Source: Lineus longissimus
Taxonomy: Eukaryota; Nemertea; Pilidiophora; Heteronemertea; Lineidae
Reading direction: 5' to 3'
Length of the DNA stretch: 64,000 nt
Assembly (NCBI RefSeq): GCF_910592395.1
Contig: NC_088318.1
Location: 62,001 to 126,000, forward strand
Part shown: positions 37,586 to 50,500 of the stretch, piece after piece
Position numbering within the stretch: position 1 is the first letter of the stretch
Layout: each line of letters begins with the position of its first letter
Made by a program: the position numbers and the translations under genes
The notes under the pieces: generated by a model
What the model saw: only the letters and a program-made list of their open reading frames with translations
Databases searched by the model: none
What the model was told of the DNA's origin: nothing

Positions 37586-39390
37586 AAATAGACTCTGTAA
37601 CTGCACAGGATAGATCACTTGTATATTGAATGTTTATGTGTTTCCCCGGGGGTGTTATTATGGTTATTGCACTGACATGTAACTTGAAGAATCATTCGTG
37701 TTAGGACTATCTTGGTCTTGGAGCCAATAGGTAACTTTGCTGAGAAACTTGGTTAACAATTTGAAATGGCTGATTATCAAAATATGTCGTGACAAGAAAA
37801 GGTATGTTGGCCTACCATAGAACTTGCTCACAGAGAGCTTTCCAGCAAAGGGTTTGGCAGGGATGCGTACTTGTAAGATTCTATGTCTATATTGTCTACA
37901 ATGTTGGGCCATTGTGTAGATATTATTGGAATATTTGCTGATGTGACCCAAATATATTGTGAGGGTTAGGAAAATCCTTAATGAATACGCTGGAATTAAA
38001 AATACTCCAAATTTGATCAAAAAATAGATTTGTCCCAAGTATACGGAATTGGGTAAGTTGCCGTGGTTATGTCAATTCTGGTTCTTCAGATCTTAATATT
38101 TTAAAAACCTAATCACAACTTGGGAACAGCGTTTTGTTTCTTCTGAAAATGATCTATTTATAAGAACATGTACAAATTTATATGAAATGAGAGTTTGATG
38201 AGCTTCGAAAAGTATGAAATGGTTAGGTCACAATGTTACAGAAATTATTCATGAAATTTGGACAAGAAATTGTACATAATCAGGAAAGTAGCCTGGTTGG
38301 CATTTTAGTTTTTATTATCATATTTCAACACAAAACTTGTGTTTGTAAAATAAAAATCCTGGAGAGGCATTACATTGTTTTAGTTCTTAATCTTATTGTA
38401 CAGTAATTGTTTGTATTTTCTAAAAGTTCGTATAATTCATATGCTATGTTTAGTAAAGTGTCAGGCGAATTAAATATATGAATTCGGCAATTGAATTTGG
38501 AACAATTGCAGTATTTTCAACAGACAAGTTTCTTTCTAGATCATGGCACATTTGTGTTATTCTGTGTCAAGAGGCTTCTTTTCCATGTTAGGCCTATAAG
38601 GCTTGCAGGCATGATAGACCTATTGTACATTGAAAACCCATCCGAACAGTATGTACATGGATGCAGTGGTGCGTATGACAGTACTCACCACCAATACTCA
38701 ATGGGGAGTGATGTTATGGATGAGACACTGGTTACTCAAGCTCATATAATCACTAGTATTACCCATTCCCAGTAGAATGGAAGTTCTGTCCTGGACGATA
38801 TACATGCAGCCTTCTCAGACTCAAGTCTCTGTCATGCAGGCTGGATCATGTCTCCTGACGTGTGACACGTCGGATCACTCTTCTCCTGATGAGATTTGTT
38901 CAGTTTGCTTCTGTTGTCTGTTGTTTCTCGAGTGTGTCACGAGGACAGCCATATGTTTCTCCTTTCTGTAAGACATTAAGAAAGCTCTTCTTTAATAAGT
39001 GGAAATTGTTATTATTTCTCTTTCTGTTAATTCCACGATGTTTCCACCAGAGCTTGCCTGGTTGTATAAGTCTTGCATTGTTTAATGAGAACAAAAAGCC
39101 TTCACCCCTTTTGTGTGTGATTGTATACTGTGACGTTTGCAACCAGGGAAGAACATGTGGAAACTGTTGAATAAACTCCTAGAGAATGTAACCAAAACAT
39201 CTCCTGATATCTTGATTATTTGTCTAATAGTTCCTAGTATACATGGCGTTGATGACTCGGCCTCGCCAGTTTGTTCAAAGAACCAAGAAGATGTCTTGGC
39301 CGTCTTCTCACTGTGAATAATGCACCTTTTGGTCACCATAGATTGTAACTATGTTTATGTTGTAATAAAACAATCTTTATAAGAATGCCT
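37586..39390 (+). other. Probable E2F4/5 3' UTR
   Basis: AT-rich sequence without coding signs follows the stop codon. AATAAA hexamers at 38,349-38,354 and 39,364-39,369 offer two alternative ends, of about 0.8 and 1.8 kb. The assignment rests on position and signals only. Confidence 0.5.
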
Positions 39391-39456
39391 CCTACCTCAT
39401 TTTTCTCACGTTTGGCATTTCAGAGATCTATCATGTCCTGTCGTGCGGAGGTTGAT

Positions 39457-39912
39457 GATAAGATGTCTTCACTCCGATCCTTGTATCAGCTGGTTGACAT
39501 CGGTTACCTCACACTGTGGGAGTTTGATAAGATGTCTTCACTCTGATCCTTGTATCAGCTGGTTGACATCGGTTACCTCACACTGTGGGAGTTTGATAAG
39601 ATGTCTTCACTCTGATCCTTGTATCAGCTGGTTGACATCGGTTACCTCACACTGTGGGAGTTTGATAAGATGTCTTCACTCTGATCCTTGTATCAGCTGG
39701 TTGACATCGGTTACCTCACACTGTGGGAGTTTGATAAGATGTCTTCACTCTGATCCTTGTATCATGGTTGACATCGGTTACCTCACACTGTGGGAGTTTG
39801 ATAAGATGTCTTCACTCTGATCCTTGTATCAGCTGGTTGACATCGGTTACCTCACACTGTGGGAGTTTGATAAGATGTCTTCACTCTGATCCTTGTATCA
39901 TGGTTGACATGA
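39457..39912. repeat. 69-bp minisatellite between convergent genes, about 7 copies
   Basis: Units begin gataagatgtcttcactctg at 39,457, 39,526, 39,595, 39,664 and 39,733. The following ones carry a short deletion ('tatcatggttg' in place of 'tatcagctggttg'). The array sits between the probable ends of the E2F and casein kinase transcripts. Confidence 0.93.
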
Positions 39913-40055
39913 TCACCAAGGAGGGCATTGAACATTGGCCTCCATTTCCAATTGCAATCAAGCCCTTTCCAGCCGTAACAGTAAAACTGATTGCTAGCCA
40001 ATTCCTGTACATCAAATCTCACATACTGAAACCTCCAGCATTATAGCCTCCGTCA

Positions 40056-40120
40056 GCTTGACGTGTGTCATCTGGAAGCCGAGCAATGTCAATACATTGA
40101 GGGTGAAGATCACGGAGCAA
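40056..40120 (+). mobile_element. SINE-like fragment (gagcaatgtcaatacattg family)
   Basis: Contains tctggaagccgagcaatgtc followed by 'aatacattgagggt'. It is shared with 50,361-50,460 (same strand) and 62,345-62,380 (opposite strand). No box B is retained here. Confidence 0.6.
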
Positions 40121-40329
40121 CGCCAGCTCTGTATACAGAACCTCGTTCAACAACAGTGTCAGTTCACACTCCTATCTTGTATCAGCAGGACGCTTCAGAC
40201 AACATCTGTTTCATATTAATCATCCACTGGAGGTTCATGTAGACAGAGGCATTGGCAGGCAAGATGTCCAAGACCACACTATACAGTTAATCTAAACTAC
40301 CAAAATGAAAGAAGAAATGTAATTTACAT

Positions 40330-43300
40330 GAAAACCATCTTCAATTCATTTATTATCCTTGAATGTACAGTAAAATCTTGGTTAGGACAATCGTTTCCAT
40401 ATTAATTACACAAGACACATCCCTAGTATACATACAGCAAGTATAAAACAGTACAAAATATTTACAGAAAGAATGTCATCATCATATTCCCCAATGGTTA
40501 ATTTATTATGGCGAAGAAGGAAAATTCATGGTCTCGTCTTGCTTTTGTACAAATATTGAAGTATCAAATAACATAATCAGTCGAAATAAATTAGAATTAG
40601 TGATCATTTTGACTTTAACACCATGTTTTCCATTCCCTTGTGATCTCTGCGATATAATGAATATACCTGCTTCAGGCACATTATTGAAGGAATAGGAAGT
40701 AGTTTGGTACATTATTACATCCAACTAAACAGCACTTTTGATGAATATTTGAATGATGAGATAAAGACCCTTTGATTGTGAGTCGGTTACTGGTATACAT
40801 TGGATGACCACAGTGTTCAGGCTTACAATGATGACAAAGACGGCATGCCTAGTCTCGTGCCAAGACCTGCACACCCTATTCTCCTCAAGTGAACATGCTG
40901 CAAGTGTACAAGGGCAAGAGAGGCCTCCTATTTCCTTCCTCAAGAATAGGCAGGATATTTCCCTATTGTACACCAATCACTACCCGACCATAAGCGTCCT
41001 TGATTGCAGGGAACAACACAACTAACAGCATGCACAGGATTGCATGTCATTTTCAGTGCAGCAAACCCAAGTTTCTTTATAAACTTGTAGATAAAACGAC
41101 TGATTACTACCTATACATGTGTGTTATCCCAAACATGTACATGGGAGTGAACTTGTGTACAACACATTGATAAAATCACCTGCCGTCTTAATCATCGACC
41201 TTAGTACCAAAAGGACATTCTCACACTGAAAGTCAACCACAATTAGTATCAACCACACCCTGCACTGATACAAATAATGGAACTAGGTGCACACACTATT
41301 ACCTGAAACTAATGTTGGCCCCATTTGAATATTCAATGAAAAATTAATCAGCAGATGATATGTAGTAACCAGCTGCTGGTAGGTGACATGCATGTACACG
41401 GACAAACGCGTAATAAGACTTCAGTAAATAAAATCAAACATGATGAGGTCACGTTGGACAAGTGAAAAGCTACTGTTTACCTAATGATTAAATCGTCAGC
41501 TATGAGATACATACAGTACATGTGATTTTACGTGTATATCAAGGAAACACTACATTCTCTGTGAAGTCTTATGACAATTGAAATTCTCTACAAATACATC
41601 ATCACCACATACTGGCAGCCTGCATAGTTGACCACCTGCTGCCATATTCATGATGAAAGAGTGTGTACTCAAGACTCACATTTAAACATTTGATGGTCAC
41701 GGGCAAACTGACCAACATGTCATACTAACATGATACTGGCCCATCATGTTCTTGTCAATAACCACCTGTGTCCAGTCATGTCTGTGACATTATCACTGAA
41801 TTCATAAAGTGAAGGCAATTGAAACAAGACAAAAATGACATTGCCCCCTAACGATTTCAACTCTTGTCAATTTCACTCAGCCCAATTCAAATATGCTGGT
41901 TATAAGGGCTGACCATAGGTACCACCATTTTGGCTCGAATTTGAAATCCTAAAGTAATTAAAACTCTTTCAAAACAAAGTGAATACTAATTTCAAGTGTG
42001 GGAGTCAGTCCTTTGTTTTCCGGAGAACAGCCTCCAAGGTTTTAAATGGGAATTCACTTCATTTTGAAGGAGTTCTAATTGATTTTGGACTTCAGGTTCT
42101 AGCCGGTGGTACCTATTGCTAACCCTTCAAGACAATTTATGCCCACATATTTGTTAATTTTCGAGATTTTTACGCAACTAAGTATCAAACTTGTGAACAC
42201 GGTAGACATTACATGCACAAAACCTACAACATCTGGGAGAGAATTTGAATACATATAATGTATTGGAAATAAAACAAATGTTCACAAGCTGACACCTAAA
42301 CTGTTTGAATACAGTTCAGAGTCTGCCATACTCATTGAAGTTCACAGCTAAATGATTTAGTGTTTCAGCTAGAGAGTTTAAGCACCCGGTTTTCCTTCAA
42401 TAATCCCCTTTATTTGTAGTCCAACCTCTTTTCATCAGTGGCCAATGCATTTAAGCAGTGCGCTGAGCCCGGCCTTGTTTGTCTGTGCCCTTTTCTTCCA
42501 TGACCTTTCAGATTTCTAGTTCAGATACTAATGTTCACATTGTACAGTCAATTAATAAAGCTTAAAATATCTATTAGTAGACAGTTGAGGGCATTTCTCA
42601 AACGGGTAACGATGAATACTACATGTACTTCAGTCAGTCAGAGTTCTTTCTGGAATTGTACAGGTAGAAGGAGTGATGCTCCCTCACAATATTCCCTCAT
42701 TAGGTAACATGTTAACCACTTTGGAAGAAAATCTGAATATCATTTGAATGTGTTAATAAATGTGATAATCATACTGATTTGACCCGATCCGCTAGAAGGC
42801 AGAGACACTGCTGAGACAATATGATATCACTTCCCTTTCCTGACCAACAGGCCTGACAAAATCTCTAGATCATGATCATGAGAATAATGTTTATTAAAAT
42901 ATAGCACTTTCAAAATCACACTTGACAGTATACCGAGCTTGTCCAGAAAGTATATAATCAACATTCTTAATCTTTAGTAATCCAGGATATTATAAAACCT
43001 TATTCTCGGGATTACAATAACAGTTATTATGAATAGCCACCATGTTGTATACATGTGCCTCTCTAATCTGACCAGAGTTCTTGTCTAGCTCTGTATTGTA
43101 GCCAACAACATGCGGTTCACAAGATGCAGAGTCAAGGAGTTGACACCAAGTATCAAAGCCTTCACACCGATAACGTAGGTCAACTCAGGCCCAAGGATAT
43201 TCTTACTTTAAAATACCTTCAACCATAACATTCAAAAAATCAGTCTTCACATTTACATAAATTCGATACAATGTACACTGTCCCTGATGTCAATATGTGA

Positions 43301-44750
43301 CAATGATTGTTATGTTACTGTGTTGTCTAAGACAGACCAAGATGCGAGTGGTTGCTCCAAAACAACTCTGTACTGTCCATGTGTGAAACCCTCTCATTAT
43401 CTTCAAGTGCCTGACAAGTGACCATTTCATGCAGTCAATCTATTTTGCTAAAATACAGTTTAATTTTGAAATCTACCCCCACAATGCTGAGTAGTAAGAT
43501 CCATTAAAGTATTCCTACGGCTATGTCGTGTCACAATCAGCATCAAGACCGTGTTTCACACTCACAGCCAGGCAGCAAGGATTTACTAATCTGACCAACT
43601 CCTGACGAAGGAAGACAGAATACGATGATGCGAACATAAAAATAGATGACGTCACAATGTCCAATCCATGGCATGTCATTGTGACTGGGATGTTGTTGAC
43701 GTCATATCAAAATGACACTAATAATGACATGTGTAAGAATTGAAAATGACGTCACTGATATCATGAATCAAAGGTGATGTAGCTGCCGAGAGGTCGAACA
43801 ACGTCATGAATATTACCTTTGTGCTGTACAATCATTGAAAAGTCTGGACAGTCATACGTCCTACTGTACTGAGCAACATCACAGAGGTAGGCAGTAGATT
43901 GAAATTCTTTGTCACTCTTGAAACACCAGTTTTTATGACCTCATTTTCACCTAAAAGCTTGCGCCAAACTGCATCAGTGAGAAGCTAAAATTAAATAACT
44001 TAGATCAATTAAAACCCAAGACAACAATACCTAAAATGTGCCAAAGAATAACTTACAGTGTATTGTAAAACATACGAGACATTCTCCAAACTGACCTGGA
44101 ACAATTCAATCCCCTTCACCTTCACTACTGGGACCACATATTGTGACAATCATCTAACCAAATTATTCCATTCCATCATTATCTTATAATCAAGCATTCT
44201 GGACACCAGGATCCCTTCAAATTTAGACCAGTCCTCTATGTAGTGCGAAGACAAGGTATCAGACCCTGGTATCGAGGTGTTCATAACTGACAGTTCCAGC
44301 CATACTCATGCAAGAAAACAAACTGTATAGCAAGAACAGAGCCAAGGTTGTTTTAAGCCACTGGCTAAATATGCCAAGTTTAGACTAATCGCAGTTCCAT
44401 ACTTCAAATCCAAAAGATCCCAACTTATGATTTCGATTGTGTTCACTGAAAGATTTTTAAACTTGGTCAGTACTAACAAGACATGCCAACTGCAGTGGCA
44501 ACCTGAACATGGAGTTGTCCACAATCGTTTGGAGTCATTAGCAGTTCTAAAAGTTACATATAAACTGAAGTAGAGAACTGCCAGAGCTAAAAAAGTTGCT
44601 GAATTCAAGTATGAGTTTGCAAACAGATGTAAAAATAAAGCCAACTCTTTGTTTTGTGTCTTAGCAAGACAATGTACACCAAGTTTCACATGAATTTGTA
44701 TAGGTGGCAGCAGTGAGCTGAGCTAAGTCCTTTAAACTCGATTCTTGAGA
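40330..44750 (-). other. Probable long 3' UTR of the casein kinase gene
   Basis: For 4.4 kb downstream of the kinase stop codon there is no frame that looks coding on either strand, no minisatellite and very little repeat sequence, unlike the flanking intergenic DNA. A minus-strand AATAAA is at 40,349-40,354; others lie further upstream. A long 3' UTR would explain the unusually clean sequence, but transcription of the whole stretch is inference. Confidence 0.4.
43647..43806. promoter_or_regulatory. Cluster of three perfect CRE octamers at 50-bp spacing
   Basis: TGACGTCA occurs at 43,647-43,654, 43,697-43,704 and 43,747-43,754, exactly 50 bases apart. A near-match, CAACGTCA, lies at 43,799-43,806. 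The intervening sequences are not obviously tandem copies. CREB/ATF proteins bind this octamer. The site lies in the presumed 3' UTR of the casein kinase gene, so a DNA-level function is uncertain. Confidence 0.45.
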
Positions 44751-45746
44751 TCAGCGCCCTGCAGTAGCTCCAGCAGCCGTTGAAGGTGGTTGTGCTGCTG
44801 TACTCTTCTGTTTCATTGTTGTCCAATCAAACGTGTAGTCGTACTGGTAGTTCAGTGTACGGAAGAGGATCCTGAAGAGCTGGCGGAGATACATGTAATC
44901 TGGCGCTTCCTCAAATCTTAGCCCCCTGCAGTAATTGAGGTACATACAGAACTCCGCTGGGAAACCTCGGCACAACACCTCAACAGGTGTAGACAACTTT
45001 TTCTCACTGATCTTCTCGTATTTTTGCTTTTTCGTAGCTGCTCGAAGCCCTTGCCACGGTAGCGATCCACGGTTGAAATACATCAACACGTATCCCAACG
45101 ACTCCATATCATCCCTTCGACTCTGCTCAATACCAAGATGAGCGTTGATGCTAGCATAGCGTGCCGTACCAGTCAGATTTTTATCTTCACGATACGGTAT
45201 ATGCTGTTTTGTGCGATTGTCCCGGAATTTTTTGGCAAGTCCGAAATCTATGATGAAAAGTTTGTTACAATGCCGACCGATCCCCATCAGGAAGTTATCA
45301 GGTTTAATGTCTCTGTGGATGAAGTTTTTCGTGTGAATGTACTCGATCCGTCCGATCATCTGATCGGCCAACATCAAAACCGTTTTCATTTGGAAATTTC
45401 TTGTGCAGAAGTTGAACAGATCCTCCAAGCTTGGCCCCAACAAGTCCATCACAAGAGCATTGTACTCGCCTTCAGTACCATACCATTTCACCTTGGGTAT
45501 CCCTACACCACCCTGTAAGATCTTATACAGTCTAGATTCGTATAAAAGCTGAGGATGCCTCGCCTTCACAGACTCCAACTTCACAGCCACTTCCTCGCCA
45601 TGACTGGCGTGAGAAAGAGTCACAGCCAAATAAATGTCCCCGAAAGAACCACTTCCTATCTTGCGTACCAGCCGGTATTTATCGGCTACTGTGTATTCTG
45701 AGGGTCGAGTACCTTTTTTATCGTGTGCTGAACTCATTTTTGACAT
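44751..45746 (-). CDS. CSNK1A1: Casein kinase I alpha, intronless
   Basis: A Ser/Thr kinase that primes beta-catenin in the Wnt destruction complex and acts in Hedgehog and circadian signalling. The single uninterrupted frame encodes 331 residues, close to the family length. Visible motifs are the glycine loop GSGSFG (31-36), the lysine of VAVKLE (K56), HRDIKPDN (H144-N151), DFG (167-169) and the CK1-specific segment [17 protein letters not shown]. Identity to vertebrate CK1 alpha is very high through DYTFDWT; the C-terminal tail is short and Ala/Thr/Pro-rich, as in short isoforms. Two methionines open the frame (positions 1 and 4). Other animals usually have introns in this gene, so the lack of any suggests either lineage-specific loss or a retrocopy; no frame damage is seen. 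Upstream DNA carries a TGACGTC and an E-box. Confidence 0.96.
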   Translation of the reverse strand: MSKMSSAHDKKGTRPSEYTVADKYRLVRKIGSGSFGDIYLAVTLSHASHGEEVAVKLESVKARHPQLLYESRLYKILQGGVGIPKVKWYGTEGEYNALVMDLLGPSLEDLFNFCTRNFQMKTVLMLADQMIGRIEYIHTKNFIHRDIKPDNFLMGIGRHCNKLFIIDFGLAKKFRDNRTKQHIPYREDKNLTGTARYASINAHLGIEQSRRDDMESLGYVLMYFNRGSLPWQGLRAATKKQKYEKISEKKLSTPVEVLCRGFPAEFCMYLNYCRGLRFEEAPDYMYLRQLFRILFRTLNYQYDYTFDWTTMKQKSTAAQPPSTAAGATAGR

Positions 45747-46108
45747 ATTCTGGGGCCTAATTAGCGGCTACAGGGATGATTTAGAAGGGTAAAATATAGG
45801 GAGGAATTCGATCACAGATTGGTTGCCATACTCTCTGTTGTTGTTCAGCTGATCTTCAGCGCCACCTGGGCTCAAAAATTACACGCACCTGCCGATCTCA
45901 AAATTCCTCTTTTTAGACAAAATACTGCGTAAGAATGCAAATATTTCGAGTTAATCAATAAATAGAATCATAAAACAGACTTTTCAAATGCTGAAATCTA
46001 CATATTTACTGTATTTCATGAGTAAATTCGAATTTTAAAACTATCAAAACCAAAGGTCACACTGGGGTCACGAGTCTGATTATGCCATAAATAGCCACGC
46101 CAAACTCA

Positions 46109-46126
46109 TGACGTCTTCATCACGTG
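46109..46126. promoter_or_regulatory. CRE-like and E-box motifs upstream of the casein kinase gene
   Basis: TGACGTC (46,109-46,115) and CACGTG (46,121-46,126) lie about 370 bases upstream of the casein kinase ATG on its 5' side. Motif matches only; no core promoter element stands out. Confidence 0.25.
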
Positions 46127-46350
46127 AATAAATTGGTAAACACCATGTGGCCGTCGGCTCTTAGACGAGTTTACAGTACGGCATGAAAACTACTCTAGAA
46201 AAGAGGGAGGCCTACTGCATACGGACTGGTGTTGTCGAGTGCAATAAAATCGAGTAGGAGCCCTCCTGATGACGGAAGGCCGGGGAGCGAATTTATAATT
46301 CCCAAACTGAACTGAGACACTTAGAATAATTCTCGGAGTTTGCTTGGCTG

Positions 46351-46431
46351 ATCATGGTCACGTGGTGTAGCCTTAACTGCGCACACGATCTGGAGGCATC
46401 CTTTGGCGTGGGTTCGAATCCGCCATTGGGA
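46351..46431 (+). mobile_element. tRNA-derived SINE-like copy
   Basis: Contains a box A-like ACGTGGTGTAGCC, a perfect box B GGTTCGAATCC (46,411-46,421) and a following T-rich tract (46,433 onward). The T and acceptor stems do not pair well, so this is a SINE or tRNA pseudogene and not a working tRNA. Confidence 0.6.
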
Positions 46432-47522
46432 TATTTTTTTCTTTTTCTTTTTGCTCTCAATTATATCTTATATCATGTATGATAATTTTTTACAATTTCA
46501 TACCACTAATTTCAAATAAAATCTTTTCTCGGCCTATTCTATTAGGCCAGTTCATAATACAGATGCATCAGCTCTGTTACTGGTTACACAGGACATCATC
46601 TCCATGAAGGACAATCATTATAATGTCCTCAGTCATCTGGAACACCTCTATAGAGGAGAGCACATTCAGTTCCAAGGCTGAGGCTGTTAAAAGCTGTTTG
46701 ATAATATCAGGATTTTAATTATTTAGTTTGCAGACGAATTCTGGCGGGGTGGTTGTTCCATTGTCTTTTTCAAATACAAGGCATCCATAATATTTAAGTC
46801 TTCACCAAAGACGGCATTGCATAGGCCCTGCACTTCAACCATCATTTCAATTATCTAACTTCGGTAGGCCTATGACAGAGACTGCGACACTTCCAACCAC
46901 CGAACTGTGTATCTTCTTAGGCACTTCAGTCCAGCGACTATTCAGTATCGCCAAGATGAGTGATAAAATCTCGCTCAGGCGACTGCTGTACCTATGCTCC
47001 ATCCTGGCAACAGTAGGCTTTCTGCCGGGAGCATCACTTTTTTGCAGTGAAAGCCTTCATAGTTATGTTTGATATCATTATCGATCATCATTTATTTATT
47101 ATCATTAAACTATTTTAATTCAACTCAGAAATGAAATGGGCAAGTCAACTTCTTTTTTTGTGAGTCTACTTCAAATGACAGACTGACTTGTAAGTATGTC
47201 AAGTATGTATGCCCATGCACTTGGCGATATTTGAAGCGAATTGATTGATTCATAATAGGTTTTTCAATCATAATACAATAACATGTCATTTGATGAAGAA
47301 AAAAATAATTGTAATCAATATAACTCAAACTTTCTGACCGGCCCCAAAGGCCTACATAAAAGTGGCATATTGACCTGTGCCTTCGTTGAATTGTCTACCG
47401 GCTAAGTGGCTGGGTGGCATATTCCCACGAGAGCTCACGGCAGACGGGAGTCTTGCAACCTGAACGACTGCGGAATACACCCATGCCTTCTTGCTAAGCG
47501 TGTCGACTTGTTTTCCGATAAA

Positions 47523-50500
47523 ATGGCAGCAGTTGCTATCCGCGGCCCTATCCTGGAGGTAGATGAGTATGTCGACCCTAAGAATATTGAACGAGATTCG
47601 TTGAAAATTATCTCACGAGTCCGACCACTTTGGAAAGGGGACAAGGTCAGGTTTGAGGTAAGAATACGACATACCGTGACATCATCATCGTATTTCCGCC
47701 CATCTGACTTTCCTAACGTCCCATCTAATTGGATAAATTTTGAGGACTGCACCGGTGAAATAGGATTAAGTGTTTCTGATTAGTTTTATAGGCTTAGAAT
47801 CACATACATCGATCCGTCACCATCTGATAACGATGTCCATGTTTTCCTGGGGGGCATTTTAAGATCGACGTTTTTCCGAGGGTGCCCGCATAGTCTGGGC
47901 TGGTTCAGGATAGGATAACCAAGACGGAATGACAGGGAACAAAGGATTCTATCATGAACTTAAAATCTCTGAGTTATGGATATATCGTGGAGCTATTGAC
48001 AGTCATGGCCTCTACAGAACCGTGATACCTTTGTACCAGTATGTGCAGCCAGATATAAGGGGGTCAGACAAGAGGGTGTCTGCAGATTCTGACAGACTGT
48101 GGCCGTCCTCGTGAGTCCTTCGGACCAGGATGCTAAACCAGATATAAGGGGGTCAGACAAGGAGGGGTGACATTGACTTGGATTTAAAAATAAGCAAGAA
48201 CGATTGTTTTAATTTTGGAAGGTTTAATTTTGTTATAAAAATGCATAGTGCTATGTCTCCACAAGCCACTCATATACCCTAGGTTAAAGCTGACTGGTCA
48301 GATATACAAGTAAGCAAGACGCTTTCATTCGACCTGAACCATGGTGCCTCCAGCTGACCTCGCTTTCGGTTGTGCACTGGAGATAATGGCAATCGTTGAT
48401 TTTCAAAGGATGTGTTTCAGCCTTATGTGTGAATCCAACTCACTTCGTACTTTCAGCCATGTGCCGGTGCTGGTTTTATGAACACCATGCTCATCTGTCA
48501 CCATGGGAACGAGATGATTGACGCCCTGATTATCCGGGTATTCGGAGAAGGAATGGACTACATGATGAACAAGACCCAGGAATTGACCGTCACGAAACTC
48601 TTTCATGAAATCGGGGTAAGAGTTTGTCCTAAACAGTTTAATCTTACGTCTGCAGATCTTGAGATTGGTTAACCTAATAAGTTGCAAAAAGGCCACTTGA
48701 TCTAACTCGGGTGAATATGACAACTCGTTGAGGTAACGTCAGCGTACGGGCACATGCAGCTTGGCCGAGTGATTATGTGACCAGTTTGTTTGAGATCCGC
48801 TATGGTACGAAATTACTCATTTGAAACATACCGCCTCCTTTCTAAGAGATCAATGATCGGGCTTATGACTTGCATGCACATCATAGGCCTAAGCACTGAC
48901 CTATAGAAACGATTTTAGAGTAATTCACTTTATGATTTTCGTTTTTACAGGTTTCGCCGATTATCCACTGCATCTTCAAGAATGGTGTCTGCATGGAGTT
49001 TGTCCAGGGGACAACATACGCCTGGGCCAATCTGTCTGGATTGGCAGATATCAAAGTGGTCAAGTAAGTTACCTCGCACCCAACAGCACCAGACAGATCA
49101 CGTCTCAATGAAAGAAGGGCCGTGAAAACCGCAAAAAAGCGGTCGTGCCTCAAATAGTCTTCACATGTTTTTGTGAAAGAGGACGTCGGACCATATTTCT
49201 ATCGATTAATGCGTCACCCTCATCGTTCGGTGTACATGTATTTCCATTTCTTTCTGCTTTTTGATTTTATAGAGCTGTGGCGAGGGAACTGGCCAAGGTG
49301 CACAGTCGTCAGACAGCGAAGCTTGCACTTAGCAAGTATGGGTATGGTTTCAATAAGGAGGAAGCAGAGTCCGTCAGGAAGATCAAGGAGTTCATTGACA
49401 ACTGGCCGACCGCAATAGGGGAACCCGATGCGGATAAGCTGTAAGCTTAGATTCCATCTTCTTCCCTACAAACATCTCATACCTATCCAATGGAGGGCAG
49501 AATGATGATTTGTCATACCTGACTAAACAAGAGCCTTCATGGTCATTTGGGATTGCTTTCTTTTGTCTGTCCCTCTCAGCATGGCAGGTGATGACGTCAC
49601 GTGAAACCATTCTATGGGAATTAGACAAAAACTAGCCTCCCTCATGGGGGAAGCTTGATCACAGGGAACTTGATTCCACATGCAAACTGCTGCGTTGTTG
49701 ATAGCCTTCACAGGCCTAACTCCACAATCACTCTCAGCCAATGCTAAAACGTCCACTCAGGACATTTCTCCATGTCCATGTCCTATTTTTATGCAACACG
49801 GTGTCATTCCTAACACTCAACCAGGTCTCCAGAACAAAAAACCCGCTTCGTCCATTCGATCCTGAGCCGACGCGTTAAGGATACTTTTGAACTAAACCAT
49901 AAAAGTCACAATCAAATCATCTCTTTTAGGTTCAGAACAAACTTTCCCTCACTTGAACAATTGAAAGAAGAAACGGCTATAATTCTAGATGTGATGGAAC
50001 GAATGCACAAGACATTACTGATTTGCCACTCCGACCTTAACCCTACGAATGTCATTTACATTCCTGAACAAGGTAGGCTACTCCTTCAATCAGCATTTCA
50101 GAGGTTTTCAAAAGTAGACCTCATGTGATGTTCTCATTGTGCCATCCAATCAGGGTCCAGTGCCCGGCGTGTTTATAAGAACTGAGCCAATCAGAGGCCG
50201 GAGTGCGTTGCCTTTGGAGTTGAGCCAGCTCCCGTATATGTTTGCTTCCGGGAAGGCATGTCATTGATTTGATTATGAATGCTACACAACCAATCCATAT
50301 CGCCTATGCAAGGTAGACATAACTGAACTTCCATCGGCCTGCTCCGTAAACCTCCCCCCATGTTGACGCGCGTTGCCTGGAAGCTGAGCAATGTCAATAC
50401 ATTGTGGGTCAAGATGATGCAAGGATGTGGTTCGAATCCCGGTCACTGCAATCATAATTTTTCTGTATCTTTTGTAACTGATTTGTTTATTTTGCATTAC

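Noticed and set aside
39443-39820. Repetitive 125-codon plus-strand frame
   Set aside because: Explained by the 69-bp minisatellite, whose unit is divisible by three. There are no splice context or start signals.
46351-46431. Functional tRNA gene
   Set aside because: Box B is perfect but the T arm and acceptor stem do not pair and box A is degenerate, so it is a SINE or tRNA pseudogene. The same applies at 15,888, 28,081 and 50,361.
47406-47522. N-terminal extension of ethanolamine kinase
   Set aside because: The frame is open upstream of 47,523 but contains no ATG. The first ATG gives the expected family N-terminus.
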